From Paractinoplanes rishiriensis (GTDB taxonomy: Bacteria; Actinomycetota; Actinomycetes; Mycobacteriales; Micromonosporaceae): 64,000 bases of DNA. The position numbers and the translations under genes are program-made. Shown here piece after piece: positions 33,961 through 41,394 of this stretch. Every line of letters begins with the position of its first letter. The stretch's first letter is position 1. The notes beneath the pieces are model-generated. The model did no database searches. It saw only the letters and a list, made by a program, of their open reading frames with translations, and was not told the origin of the DNA. The stretch is taken from assembly GCF_016862375.1 (NCBI RefSeq), contig NZ_BOMV01000066.1, positions 1 through 64,000 on the forward strand, given 5' to 3'.

Positions 33961-34060
33961 GGGCGCGCGGCAGGTGGTGAGGGCGCGCGGCAGGTGGCGA
34001 GGGCGCGCGGCAGGTCGTGCGGGCACGCGGCAGGTCGTGCGGGCCCGCGGCAGGTCGTGC
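33961..34060. repeat. 20-bp tandem repeat, 5 copies
   Basis: Five consecutive 20-bp units of the form GGGCGCGCGGCAGGTCGTGC (copies 1 and 2 end differently by a few bases, copies 3-5 differ at one or two positions). It lies 44 bp upstream of the matB-like start, in its likely leader or promoter. Confidence 0.95.
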
Positions 34061-34183
34061 GGGCGGGTTGACGCGCCGGGTCGGCGGTCGTCATCTCGGC
34101 GGAGGTGTGGGCGGATGTGCCGATCTGCTGGACCCGCGCTCGCCGCGGGTTCATGCTGCGGTGAGGCGCTTGCGGAGGTGGAG

Positions 34184-34387
34184 ATGAACGCGCAGGTTGG
34201 TGATCGGATTGTGGTGAAGGGTGTGCGTGTGGGTGACGCGACGCGGATCGGCGTGGTCACCGCGCTGCGGCACGCGGACGGGACGCCGCCTTATGAGGTC
34301 CGGTGGCTTGACGACGGCCACTCGGGGTTGATCTTCCCGGGGCCGGAGGCGCACGTCGAGCGTGGGCCACACCACGAGGACCGGTGA
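34184..34387 (+). CDS. DUF1918 domain protein
   Basis: A 67-residue protein with the DUF1918 pattern: VGDRIVVKG at the start and PPYEVRWLDDGHSGLIFPGPEA in the middle, an SH3-like beta barrel of unknown role common in actinobacteria. GGAGGTGGAG directly precedes the ATG, so upstream in-frame codons are not used. Confidence 0.88.
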   Translation: MNAQVGDRIVVKGVRVGDATRIGVVTALRHADGTPPYEVRWLDDGHSGLIFPGPEAHVERGPHHEDR

Positions 34388-34516
34388 GCGGGGTCCCGCG
34401 GGATGGGCCTAAAGGCAGGCCCCGCGTCGCCGATCAGTACCCCGTAGGCATCGTCAGACATTCGGGCGGAACGGGGATACTGTGGTGCACGTCGTTCGCG
34501 TTCCCGGGACCTCGGC

Positions 34517-35719
34517 GTGACGCTACTCTGGATCAGTCTGACGCTGGTGCTGGCCGGAGCCGGATACTTCGCCGGTACCCGCCGCCAGGCCGGGCGCGAC
34601 CTGCGGGCCATCGCCGCCGAGGTCGCCGCGCTGCGGCCCGGTGAGCCGGCGCCTACCAGCTACGCCGAGCTGCACCAGCGGCTCGCCAGCCTGGGTGCGT
34701 CGCAGGCCGAGTGCCAGGCCGAGCTCGATCAGATGCGGGTCGACCGGGAGGACCGGATCCGCACCTCCGAGCAGGAGCAGCGACAGGTCAACGGGCGGCT
34801 GCGCCGGCGCGCCAAGGAGGCCATCGACGACACCGGAGCGGTGATCGGCGAGCGTCTCCGGGACGTGGTCGAGCAGGTCGGCGCAGCCCGCGACGCGGCC
34901 AACGCCACCCACCAGCGGGTCTCGCAGACCAGCGCGGCCGCCACCACCATGGTGCGTCGGGCCCGCAGCGCCGACCAGGCCGCGACCGCGCTCAACGACA
35001 GCCTGCACCAGGTTGCCGGCATCGCCAGCGTGATCTCGGAGATCGCCTCGCAGACCCGGATGCTGGCCCTGAACGCCACCATCGAGGCGGCGCGGGCCGG
35101 CGACGCGGGCAAGGGCTTCGCCGTGGTGGCCGACGAGGTGAAGAGCCTCGCGGACACGACCGCCTCGTCCACCGAGCAGATCGCCGCGACCATCGCCGCC
35201 CTCGAGGCCGACGTGGTGCAGATGAGCGAGACGCTCTCCGCCATCGTCCAGGACGTCGGCGAGATCGAGACCGCGATGGGCACGCTGGACGGCATCGCCG
35301 ACGACCAGCAGCAGATCGTGGAACGCCTCAACGGCACCGTGGACGCGACGATGCACCAGATCGCGGACCTGTCCGAGGTCGCGGAACGCCTGGAGCGCCG
35401 CCGCGGGGACCGCCTCGCGACCGACGGGAGGGTGACGCTGCGGCTGGGTTCGCGCAACACCGCGCTCGCCGGCCGGCTGGTCGACCTCAGCACGGGCGGC
35501 CTCGGTTGCGCGGTGCCGTCCGGAACGCCGGTCAAGGTGGGCGACTCGGTTCAGGCCGCGCTGGAGCTGAACGGCACGCCACTCGCGGTCGGGGCGAAGG
35601 TCGTCCGCCGGCGCGAGCTCGGCCCGGAGATCGAGCTCGGCCTCGAGCTCACCGAGGTCGGGGCGGAGGCGCGGCGCCTGCTCGACGCCCACATCAGCCA
35701 GATCTTCGAAGCGTCCTGA
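34517..35719 (+). CDS. chemoreceptor-like protein with C-terminal PilZ domain
   Basis: A 400-residue protein: one N-terminal membrane helix (residues 2-20), a coiled coil (about 50-110), a chemoreceptor signalling domain (tip sequence SQTRMLALNATIEAA, then GKGFAVVADEVKSLA) and a PilZ domain from about residue 295. The PilZ c-di-GMP motif is complete: RRGDR for the arginine end and DLSTGGLG for the second half. It should bind c-di-GMP and pass the signal to a chemosensory array. There is no periplasmic sensor. It starts with GTG. Confidence 0.87.
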   Translation: MTLLWISLTLVLAGAGYFAGTRRQAGRDLRAIAAEVAALRPGEPAPTSYAELHQRLASLGASQAECQAELDQMRVDREDRIRTSEQEQRQVNGRLRRRAKEAIDDTGAVIGERLRDVVEQVGAARDAANATHQRVSQTSAAATTMVRRARSADQAATALNDSLHQVAGIASVISEIASQTRMLALNATIEAARAGDAGKGFAVVADEVKSLADTTASSTEQIAATIAALEADVVQMSETLSAIVQDVGEIETAMGTLDGIADDQQQIVERLNGTVDATMHQIADLSEVAERLERRRGDRLATDGRVTLRLGSRNTALAGRLVDLSTGGLGCAVPSGTPVKVGDSVQAALELNGTPLAVGAKVVRRRELGPEIELGLELTEVGAEARRLLDAHISQIFEAS

Positions 35720-35730
35720 TACCCCCGGTC

Positions 35731-35758
35731 CGGCCCGACTCGCTTTCCGGCCGGGCCG
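35731..35758 (+). terminator. possible terminator between convergent genes
   Basis: CGGCCCG (35731-35737) pairs with CGGGCCG (35752-35758) across a 14-base loop, between the PilZ gene stop and the end of the CHAT gene on the other strand. It could serve either. Confidence 0.45.
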
Positions 35759-35782
35759 CTTCAGGCGCCTGGCCGATGATGG

Positions 35783-38542
35783 TCAGGCGCCCAGGCAGAC
35801 GAAGCCTGTGCCTGCGGCGGCGCCGGCCAGGGCCGCCGCCGGGCTGCGGCCCGCTGCCAGGGCGTGGTGGAACCGCACCATGACGTCGGCGGCGGTGTCG
35901 TCGGCCACCCGTGCCACGCTGGCGACCACTGTGGTGGTGCCGGCGGCGAGCAGCGCCGACGCCAGACCGAACGACTCGTCTCCCGGGCGCACCTCGTTCA
36001 GGCCCAGCTCGCAGCTGGCCAGCACCACCGTTTCGGGTGGGGTGGTCAGGCGCTGCAGGTCGTAACCGAGCAGCGGCCCGCCGGCCAGGTCGAGCGCCGA
36101 GAACAGCGCGTTCTCCGCTTCGTGTCTCCCGTGCGCTGCCAGGTGCGCCAGCGTCGCACCGTCGAGCGCCGCAAGGGTAGCTCCGGGGGTGGCCGCGTCG
36201 CCACTGAGCGTCGTGGCATTCGTACGGCATGCCTTGATGCTTTTGATTTCCACCGGGCCCCGGGCGATTCCTGGCCCGGCCACCAGCACCACGCGACCGG
36301 GGGCGCCCGCCTGCCGCTGCCGGGCCGCCAGCCACGCGGTCGCCGACGGCGCCACCGTGACCGGCCGTCCCGCGCATGCCGCCAGCACACCCCACGGCGC
36401 GGTCATCAGCAGACCGGTGGGCACCACGACCAGCGCCCGGTCGCCGATCGCCGCCAACAGCGGGTCGAGGACGGCAGCCTGCAGCGCGGCGGCATCTCGC
36501 CGGGTCGCCCCGGCCACCGCCGTGGCCAGCCGCGCCGGCATCGCACGCCCGGCCGCGGTGTCCAGGTCAGCGCGTAGCCGCGACACGGCTTCCTCGGCTG
36601 CCGCCATCGAGCCGAGCGGCAGCAAAGCTGCCTGTCGCCGGGTCACAACCAGCGCGTGCAGGGTATCTCCACTGCGGACGTACGCTGCCAGCGCTGTGCC
36701 GAGGAGCTTATCCCGTACGGTTCCCATCGTCGCGACCCGGGCCGGAAGCGGCGCGGCCCCCCGCGTCGACCAGGCACGCTCGCGAATGGAGCGCTGCAGC
36801 GCCTCGGCACGGGCGCGAAGGTTGGTCACCGGCTCCCCGGCAAGTTCGGCGGCACGCAGCGCCTGCCTGGTCTGGCGCAGATCCTCGAGGGCCGAGGCGG
36901 CGGCGGGGTCGTCGGGCGGCCGCACCGGCGGCAGCAGCGTGGCCTGCGCGCGGACCCGCTCGGACCAGCGGAGGACGGCACCGGGCGAACCCTCCGTGAG
37001 CGCCTGGGCCAGGCCCGCGGTCGCCAGGTCCCGGCCGTGTGCCGAAGCGCCGGTCTGCAGGTCCAGGCAGCCGAACTGGGCGCGGTAGCGGTGCAGGGCC
37101 GCCATCCCGGCGGTGAGGTGCCGTTCCGCGGATGCCGGGCGGCCGGCGGCCCGTTCGATCTCGGCGCGGGCGAGCCGCCACAGCAGGCGGGTGTCGAGGC
37201 GGTCGAGGCGGCCCGGGATGCCGTGCCGCTCGACCAGCCGGGCGGCGGCCCGCGGCGCGGACGGGGCCAGCAGGCGGGCGGTGACGAGGGCCGCCACCCG
37301 CGCGTCCTCGGCCATCCCCAGCTGCCGGAGTTCCCGGGCCAGGCGCCGGCCCCGGCCGACGAGTGCCGAAATGCGGTCCTGAGCTGCGGCGCCGGCATTT
37401 TTGTCGTACCCCCGTGGCAGAGTGACACCCGCATCGAGGACGAGCGGTTCCGTTCGGGAGACGACCAGATCGGTCTCGGTGCCGCCCACGGCGGTCGCAC
37501 CGGCACGGGAGACGAGCCACTCGGTGCCGGCCGCTCGGAGGGTGAGCAGTTGCGCCAGGGCGGTCCGGCGGCGGTTTCCGCGGCGACGGAAACCGGCACG
37601 GGCGGCCGACGCCCACTCCGCGGCGGCTCGCGGGTGGCCCGCCAGCAGGGCGGCTTCCGCGCGGGCCTGGAGGGCTGCGGCGCGGGTGTGGTCCTGGCCC
37701 TGTTCGCGGGCCTGGGCCAGGGCGGCGGACAGTTCGCGGTCGGCCTCGCGGAAGAGGCCGGCGGCGACCAGGGCGCGGGCTCGCTCGACGGCGAGGGCGG
37801 CGAGCCGGCCCGGGGCGACACGCTCGTAGGCGGGCCGCGCCTCGGCGAACGCGCCGAGGGCGGCCGGGAGATCGCCGGCGAGCACGTCGAGGCTGCCGAG
37901 GTTGACCCGGATGAGGGCGGTCACCAGTTCGAGGTCGTGGCGTTCGGCGATGCGCAGGCCGCGGCGCAGGTCGTCGCGGGCGGCGCCGACGCGGCCGGCG
38001 TCCTGGTGGAGGATGCTGCGGTTGTTCAGCGCCTTCACCAGGTCGAGCGGGTGGTCGCGCTCGGTCAGGGCGGTGATTGCCCGGTCGTACTCGGGCAGGG
38101 CGAGGTCGCTGCGACCGTTGCGGCGCAGCAGCACCGCCCGCTGGGCGTGCAGGACGGCGCGCCCGGCGGCGGGCAGGAGAGGCTCGGCCTCGTCGAGCAG
38201 GCGGAAGCCGAGGTCGACCCGGCCGCGCTCGGCTTCGGCCCAGGCGAGGCTGACCAGCAGGCGCCCGCGCGCCGGCGGGTCGGCGTCCGCGGCGAGCCGC
38301 AGCGCCGCGCGCATCCGGCGCGCGGCGAGCGCGGGCCTGCCGTCCTCGCTGGCCTCGAGCCCGGCGGCGTAGAGCCGCCCGGCCCGCGGGGCCAGCCCGG
38401 TCCCTCCCGGACGGCCCGCCCCGGCCGGCGCCCCGGCCAGCGGCTCGGCCGGCGCCCCGGCCAGCGGCTCGGCCAGCGGCTCGGCCAGCGGCTCGGCCGG
38501 CGGCTCGGTCGGCGGGCCGATATCCCCGCTCGGTGGGGTCAC
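35783..38542 (-). CDS. TPR-CHAT protease-like protein
   Basis: A 919-residue protein. After a repetitive Pro/Glu/Ala N-terminus (AEPL units, residues 12-40), residues about 55-330 are TPR helices (ALNNRSILHQDAGRVGAARDDL), 380-580 are further helical repeats, and 600-919 form a CHAT caspase-like domain. The catalytic dyad is His804 in LAAHGRHEAENALF and Cys844 in VVLASCELGLNEVRPGDE. CHAT proteins are cysteine proteases used in plant-like metacaspase relatives, type III CRISPR Craspase and gasdermin cassettes. Its GTG overlaps the upstream stop (GTGA), placing it last in a four-gene operon. Confidence 0.9.
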   Translation of the reverse strand: MTPPSGDIGPPTEPPAEPLAEPLAEPLAGAPAEPLAGAPAGAGRPGGTGLAPRAGRLYAAGLEASEDGRPALAARRMRAALRLAADADPPARGRLLVSLAWAEAERGRVDLGFRLLDEAEPLLPAAGRAVLHAQRAVLLRRNGRSDLALPEYDRAITALTERDHPLDLVKALNNRSILHQDAGRVGAARDDLRRGLRIAERHDLELVTALIRVNLGSLDVLAGDLPAALGAFAEARPAYERVAPGRLAALAVERARALVAAGLFREADRELSAALAQAREQGQDHTRAAALQARAEAALLAGHPRAAAEWASAARAGFRRRGNRRRTALAQLLTLRAAGTEWLVSRAGATAVGGTETDLVVSRTEPLVLDAGVTLPRGYDKNAGAAAQDRISALVGRGRRLARELRQLGMAEDARVAALVTARLLAPSAPRAAARLVERHGIPGRLDRLDTRLLWRLARAEIERAAGRPASAERHLTAGMAALHRYRAQFGCLDLQTGASAHGRDLATAGLAQALTEGSPGAVLRWSERVRAQATLLPPVRPPDDPAAASALEDLRQTRQALRAAELAGEPVTNLRARAEALQRSIRERAWSTRGAAPLPARVATMGTVRDKLLGTALAAYVRSGDTLHALVVTRRQAALLPLGSMAAAEEAVSRLRADLDTAAGRAMPARLATAVAGATRRDAAALQAAVLDPLLAAIGDRALVVVPTGLLMTAPWGVLAACAGRPVTVAPSATAWLAARQRQAGAPGRVVLVAGPGIARGPVEIKSIKACRTNATTLSGDAATPGATLAALDGATLAHLAAHGRHEAENALFSALDLAGGPLLGYDLQRLTTPPETVVLASCELGLNEVRPGDESFGLASALLAAGTTTVVASVARVADDTAADVMVRFHHALAAGRSPAAALAGAAAGTGFVCLGA

Positions 38543-39033
38543 AGGTGGAGCGATGGCGTCACCACCCGGGGGACGTCCGGGGACGGTGGGTGGATCACCA
38601 GCTGGGCCAGGCCGCGCGGCACCTCGTCGAAGACGAAGCGGCCTGCTTCGTCGGCGATGACCGTGCGGGGTTCGGTGGGTTCGGGAAAGCGAAGCTCGAC
38701 GCGGGCTGCGGTGGCGGGGGCCAGCCAGCCGTCTATCCGGATCAGGTGGTCGGGGCGGTCGACCACGGTGATCATCACCGTGCGGGTCGGGGATTCGAAG
38801 GTGGTGGTTCGGGTTCGTTCGGTGGCTCGGGCGCCTACCGGGTCGGCCGGGGCCAGGCGGGCCACCTCGGCGTCCAGGGTGGACAGGGGGTTGGACAGGG
38901 GGTTGGACAGGGGGGTGGTGGACAGGGTGGACAGGGCCAGGACGAACAGGACGCGCTCGTCCAGGTCGGGTGGGGGCGGGTCGTGGTGGGCCAGCCTTGC
39001 CAGGATCTCGCGGTCCAGGTCGTCGTCGGTCAT
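38539..39033 (-). CDS. small protein with C-terminal beta-sandwich, CHAT-operon partner
   Basis: A 164-residue cytoplasmic protein of unknown function. Residues 1-60 are acidic and then contain short STL/PLSN repeats from DNA duplications; residues 75-164 look like a beta sandwich with RARVELRFP-like strands and DEAGRFVFDEVPRGLAQLVI, reminiscent of carboxypeptidase-regulatory-like domains, ending VTPSLHL. Its start overlaps the sigma-factor stop (ATGA) and its stop overlaps the CHAT start (GTGA). The tight coupling implies it acts with the protease pair, perhaps as substrate, anti-sigma-like partner or adaptor (inference). Confidence 0.7.
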   Translation of the reverse strand: MTDDDLDREILARLAHHDPPPPDLDERVLFVLALSTLSTTPLSNPLSNPLSTLDAEVARLAPADPVGARATERTRTTTFESPTRTVMITVVDRPDHLIRIDGWLAPATAARVELRFPEPTEPRTVIADEAGRFVFDEVPRGLAQLVIHPPSPDVPRVVTPSLHL

Positions 39034-39599
39034 GGGGTGCTCCACGCCGGGTCGGACTGGAGCAGGGTGCGCAGCTTGGTCAGGCAGCGGGACCTCGTCG
39101 GGCCGATGCTGCCGTGGGGCATGCCGAACGCCTCGGCTATCACCGCGTAGTCCGGGCGGTCCACCTGGGCGACTATGCGCAGCAGGTCGCGGCAGCGCTG
39201 GGGCAGGCGGGCGAAGTTGCGCCACAGCACGCGGTCGCGCTCGTCGGCCAGCAGGTGTTCGTCGGGGGTGGGTGCGGTGTCCGGTTCGGTGAGCAGTGCG
39301 TCGGGTGGGAGGGTCTGCCTGGTCCTTGTCCGGCGGTGCCAGGCCTCCCGCCTCGTGGCCGTCACCAGCCACGCGGTCACCGCACTCGGGGTTCTGATCT
39401 GGTCCAGCCGGCGGAGCAGTTCCAGCCACGTGGTCTGCACCACGTCGGCGGCGTCCTCGGCGGTCAGGCCCTGGCCCCGGGCCACCCGCCAGAGCACCGG
39501 GTTGAGCGTGCGGACCAACTCGCGCAGCGACGACGGGTCGCCGGCGCGGGCCTGTTCCAGCAGCGCGCCCAGGTGCTCCGGCGAGTGGGGGCCGGACAT
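39030..39599 (-). CDS. sigma-70 family (ECF-like) RNA polymerase sigma factor
   Basis: A 189-residue sigma factor. Region 2 is at residues about 15-85 (LNPVLWRVARGQGLTAEDAADVVQ, TPSAVTAWLVTATRREAWHRRR-like) and region 4 at about 125-180 (LPQRCRDLLRIVAQ then a helix-turn-helix with YAVIAEAFGMPHGSIGPTRSR). No classical anti-sigma factor adjoins it. It begins two bases after the subtilisin-like gene and overlaps the next gene by four bases. It probably drives its own operon and unknown targets in response to the proteases' signal (inference). Confidence 0.88.
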   Translation of the reverse strand: MSGPHSPEHLGALLEQARAGDPSSLRELVRTLNPVLWRVARGQGLTAEDAADVVQTTWLELLRRLDQIRTPSAVTAWLVTATRREAWHRRTRTRQTLPPDALLTEPDTAPTPDEHLLADERDRVLWRNFARLPQRCRDLLRIVAQVDRPDYAVIAEAFGMPHGSIGPTRSRCLTKLRTLLQSDPAWSTP

Positions 39600-39601
39600 G
39601 G

Positions 39602-40621
39602 TCAGATCACCTGCGGGCGGGCCAGGTCGCCGGCGAAGTTGGCGGCCGCGAAGGACGTGCCGCTCCACCTCGCCCAGCGGTCGGGCGGCAGGATGCTCAG
39701 CACGTCGACGCCGTCGCGGTAGCGGTTCACCCAGTCGCCGAAGTTGCTGAACGTCGCGTGGTACTCGCCGAAGCCGGCGCCCACCGCGGTGACCATGTCG
39801 AAAGCCGCCGGGTAGATCGGGTCGGCCTGGTGGTCGTTGCCGGCCGAGGCGACCAGGGCCACGCCGGCGTCCGACAGGGACCGCAGCTGGTTCTCGATCT
39901 CGCGCAGCAGCGGCTCGTCGGACATGTCGCCGGGGCGGCGGCCGAACGCCATGCACACCACGTCGAGCGACTGGTCGGCCCGGTATTTGTTCAGCCACTC
40001 CAGCGCGTTCACGACCGTGGACTCGTTCACCGTGCCCTGATCGGACATCACCGGCACCGACAGGATCTGCGCGCTCGGTGCGGCGGCCCGGATCAGGCCG
40101 GCCAGGAACGTGGCGTGTTCCGACGTGGTGGACGGGGTGACCGGGGAGATCCACGGTAGCGGCGCCGATTCCGCGTACAGCAGGAACGGGTCGTCCGCCG
40201 GTGTCTCCGGGAACCAGGGATGCGGGCGTACCCCCGAATCGAGAAGCGCGACCACCGGCCGCCGCAGGTTGGGCGGCAAGGGTGACCACGGCGGCACCGG
40301 ATGTTCCTCGGCCACCGCGACCGGAGCCCAGGCGAACGCGTGCCCGATCTCCTTGCCGCTCAGCCGGAACGTGCCGTTGTGGTACACCGCGTCGAGCCTC
40401 ATCTTCGCGGCCGCCGCGGGCTCCGCGGTTTCCAGGGTGCGCAGCAGCACCGCCGGGTCGGCCTCGGTCACCGGCACCACCAGGCGGGCGGCGGCGGTGC
40501 GGCTGGCCTGGCCCAGCGGGCGGCCCAGGTCGTGGTCCTGCAATACGTCGTTGAGCTTGTCGACGTCGGCCGGTTCGGCCGAGTCGAGCAGGATCGTGTC
40601 GGGACTGTATGGGATCGGCAT
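39602..40621 (-). CDS. S8 family (subtilisin-like) peptidase, cytoplasmic
   Basis: A 339-residue serine peptidase without signal peptide or propeptide. The catalytic triad is visible: Asp128 in VALLDSGVRPH, His169 in TSEHATFLAG (where most subtilases have GHGTH) and Ser323 in SGTSFAAANFAG; the oxyanion Asn is in ASAGNDHQ. The first 120 residues are an extra domain with DKLNDVLQDHDLG. GGAGG seven bases ahead supports the ATG at 40621. It is the first gene of the sigma/CHAT operon, 113 bp downstream of a TetR gene on the same strand. Confidence 0.9.
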   Translation of the reverse strand: MPIPYSPDTILLDSAEPADVDKLNDVLQDHDLGRPLGQASRTAAARLVVPVTEADPAVLLRTLETAEPAAAAKMRLDAVYHNGTFRLSGKEIGHAFAWAPVAVAEEHPVPPWSPLPPNLRRPVVALLDSGVRPHPWFPETPADDPFLLYAESAPLPWISPVTPSTTSEHATFLAGLIRAAAPSAQILSVPVMSDQGTVNESTVVNALEWLNKYRADQSLDVVCMAFGRRPGDMSDEPLLREIENQLRSLSDAGVALVASAGNDHQADPIYPAAFDMVTAVGAGFGEYHATFSNFGDWVNRYRDGVDVLSILPPDRWARWSGTSFAAANFAGDLARPQVI

Positions 40622-40734
40622 CGTTCGCCTCCGGGTCCGGCGGGCACTTCGCTTCACCTTTGAGGGGGTACGCGAGACACCCGCAGATACCTCATATTCG
40701 CGAGCGAGAGTGTGCCGCACAGCCCACCGAACGT

Positions 40735-41346
40735 CTACGCGTCGGGGAACACCTGGTCCACCATGGCCAGCAAAGTGGCGGTCAGAAGCTTATGGACCTG
40801 GGCGCGGGTCAGTTCTCCGCGCTGCAGCCACTCGCGCGCGGTCGACGTCGCCAGCCCCACATAGGAGCGGGCCATCGCGTGCAGCGCACTCGACCGGGTG
40901 GACGGCCCCACCGCGGTCAGCACGTGGTCGGCGGCCACGTCGATGGCCTCGGCGATCACCCGGTCCACGTCGTCGTCGCCGGCCATCCCGCCGGCCGTGA
41001 TGGCGCCCAGCCACGAGGTGCTGTGCCGGGAGACCACGTCGAGGAACCAGGTGACGATCGCGTCGACCCGGGTGGGCAGGTCGCCCTGCGGCAGTTGCGC
41101 CACCGCCTCCGCGGGCGCGGTCAGCATCACCCGGATGACCTCGAGGTACAGCTCCTTCTTCGTACCGAAATAGTGGTTGACCAGGCCGCGGGCGACGCCG
41201 GCGCCCTTCGCCACGTCGCCGGTCGAGACGGCGGCGTAGCCGCGCTCGCCGAACAGCCGGACCGCCACCGAAAGGATCTGTTCCCGCCGGGCGTCCGGTT
41301 CCAGCCGGCGGCGCGGACCTGCGTCGACACTCACCTTGTGGACCAT
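40735..41346 (-). CDS. TetR family transcriptional regulator
   Basis: A 203-residue regulator. The helix-turn-helix is at residues about 20-62 (ILSVAVRLFGERGYAAVSTGDVAKGAGVA, then NHYFGTKKELYLEV), and the all-helical ligand domain follows. It is divergent from the beta-oxidation operon with 48 bp between the starts, so it is the likely repressor of that operon, responding to an acyl-CoA (inference from arrangement). A GTG four codons in is a possible alternative start. Confidence 0.88.
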   Translation of the reverse strand: MVHKVSVDAGPRRRLEPDARREQILSVAVRLFGERGYAAVSTGDVAKGAGVARGLVNHYFGTKKELYLEVIRVMLTAPAEAVAQLPQGDLPTRVDAIVTWFLDVVSRHSTSWLGAITAGGMAGDDDVDRVIAEAIDVAADHVLTAVGPSTRSSALHAMARSYVGLATSTAREWLQRGELTRAQVHKLLTATLLAMVDQVFPDA

Positions 41347-41353
41347 ACGTCAC

Positions 41354-41379
41354 ACCTTATTGACACCATGCCAATAGGT
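41354..41379. promoter_or_regulatory. imperfect inverted repeat, candidate TetR operator
   Basis: ACCTTATTG (41354-41362) and CAATAGGT (41372-41379) are inverted copies apart from one extra base. A TTGACA lies inside. It is centred in the 48-bp gap between the TetR gene and the acyl-CoA dehydrogenase gene. Confidence 0.5.
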
Positions 41380-41394
41380 CGGAAGAGTGGCCCC

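Noticed and set aside
33918..34154. N-terminal extension of the malonyl-CoA synthetase
   Set aside because: The extra in-frame residues are encoded by a 20-bp tandem array and are low complexity; MatB relatives start at the ATG at 33917.
34388..34516. Possible c-di-GMP riboswitch before the PilZ chemoreceptor, because of AAAGGCA and nearby hairpins
   Set aside because: The second conserved block (GACGCAAAGCC) and the tetraloop receptor pattern are missing, so the match is only a short chance string.
35783..40621. Reading the CHAT cassette as part of a type III CRISPR (Craspase) locus
   Set aside because: No gRAMP/Cas7-11, cas or repeat array is present; the neighbours are an S8 peptidase and a sigma factor.
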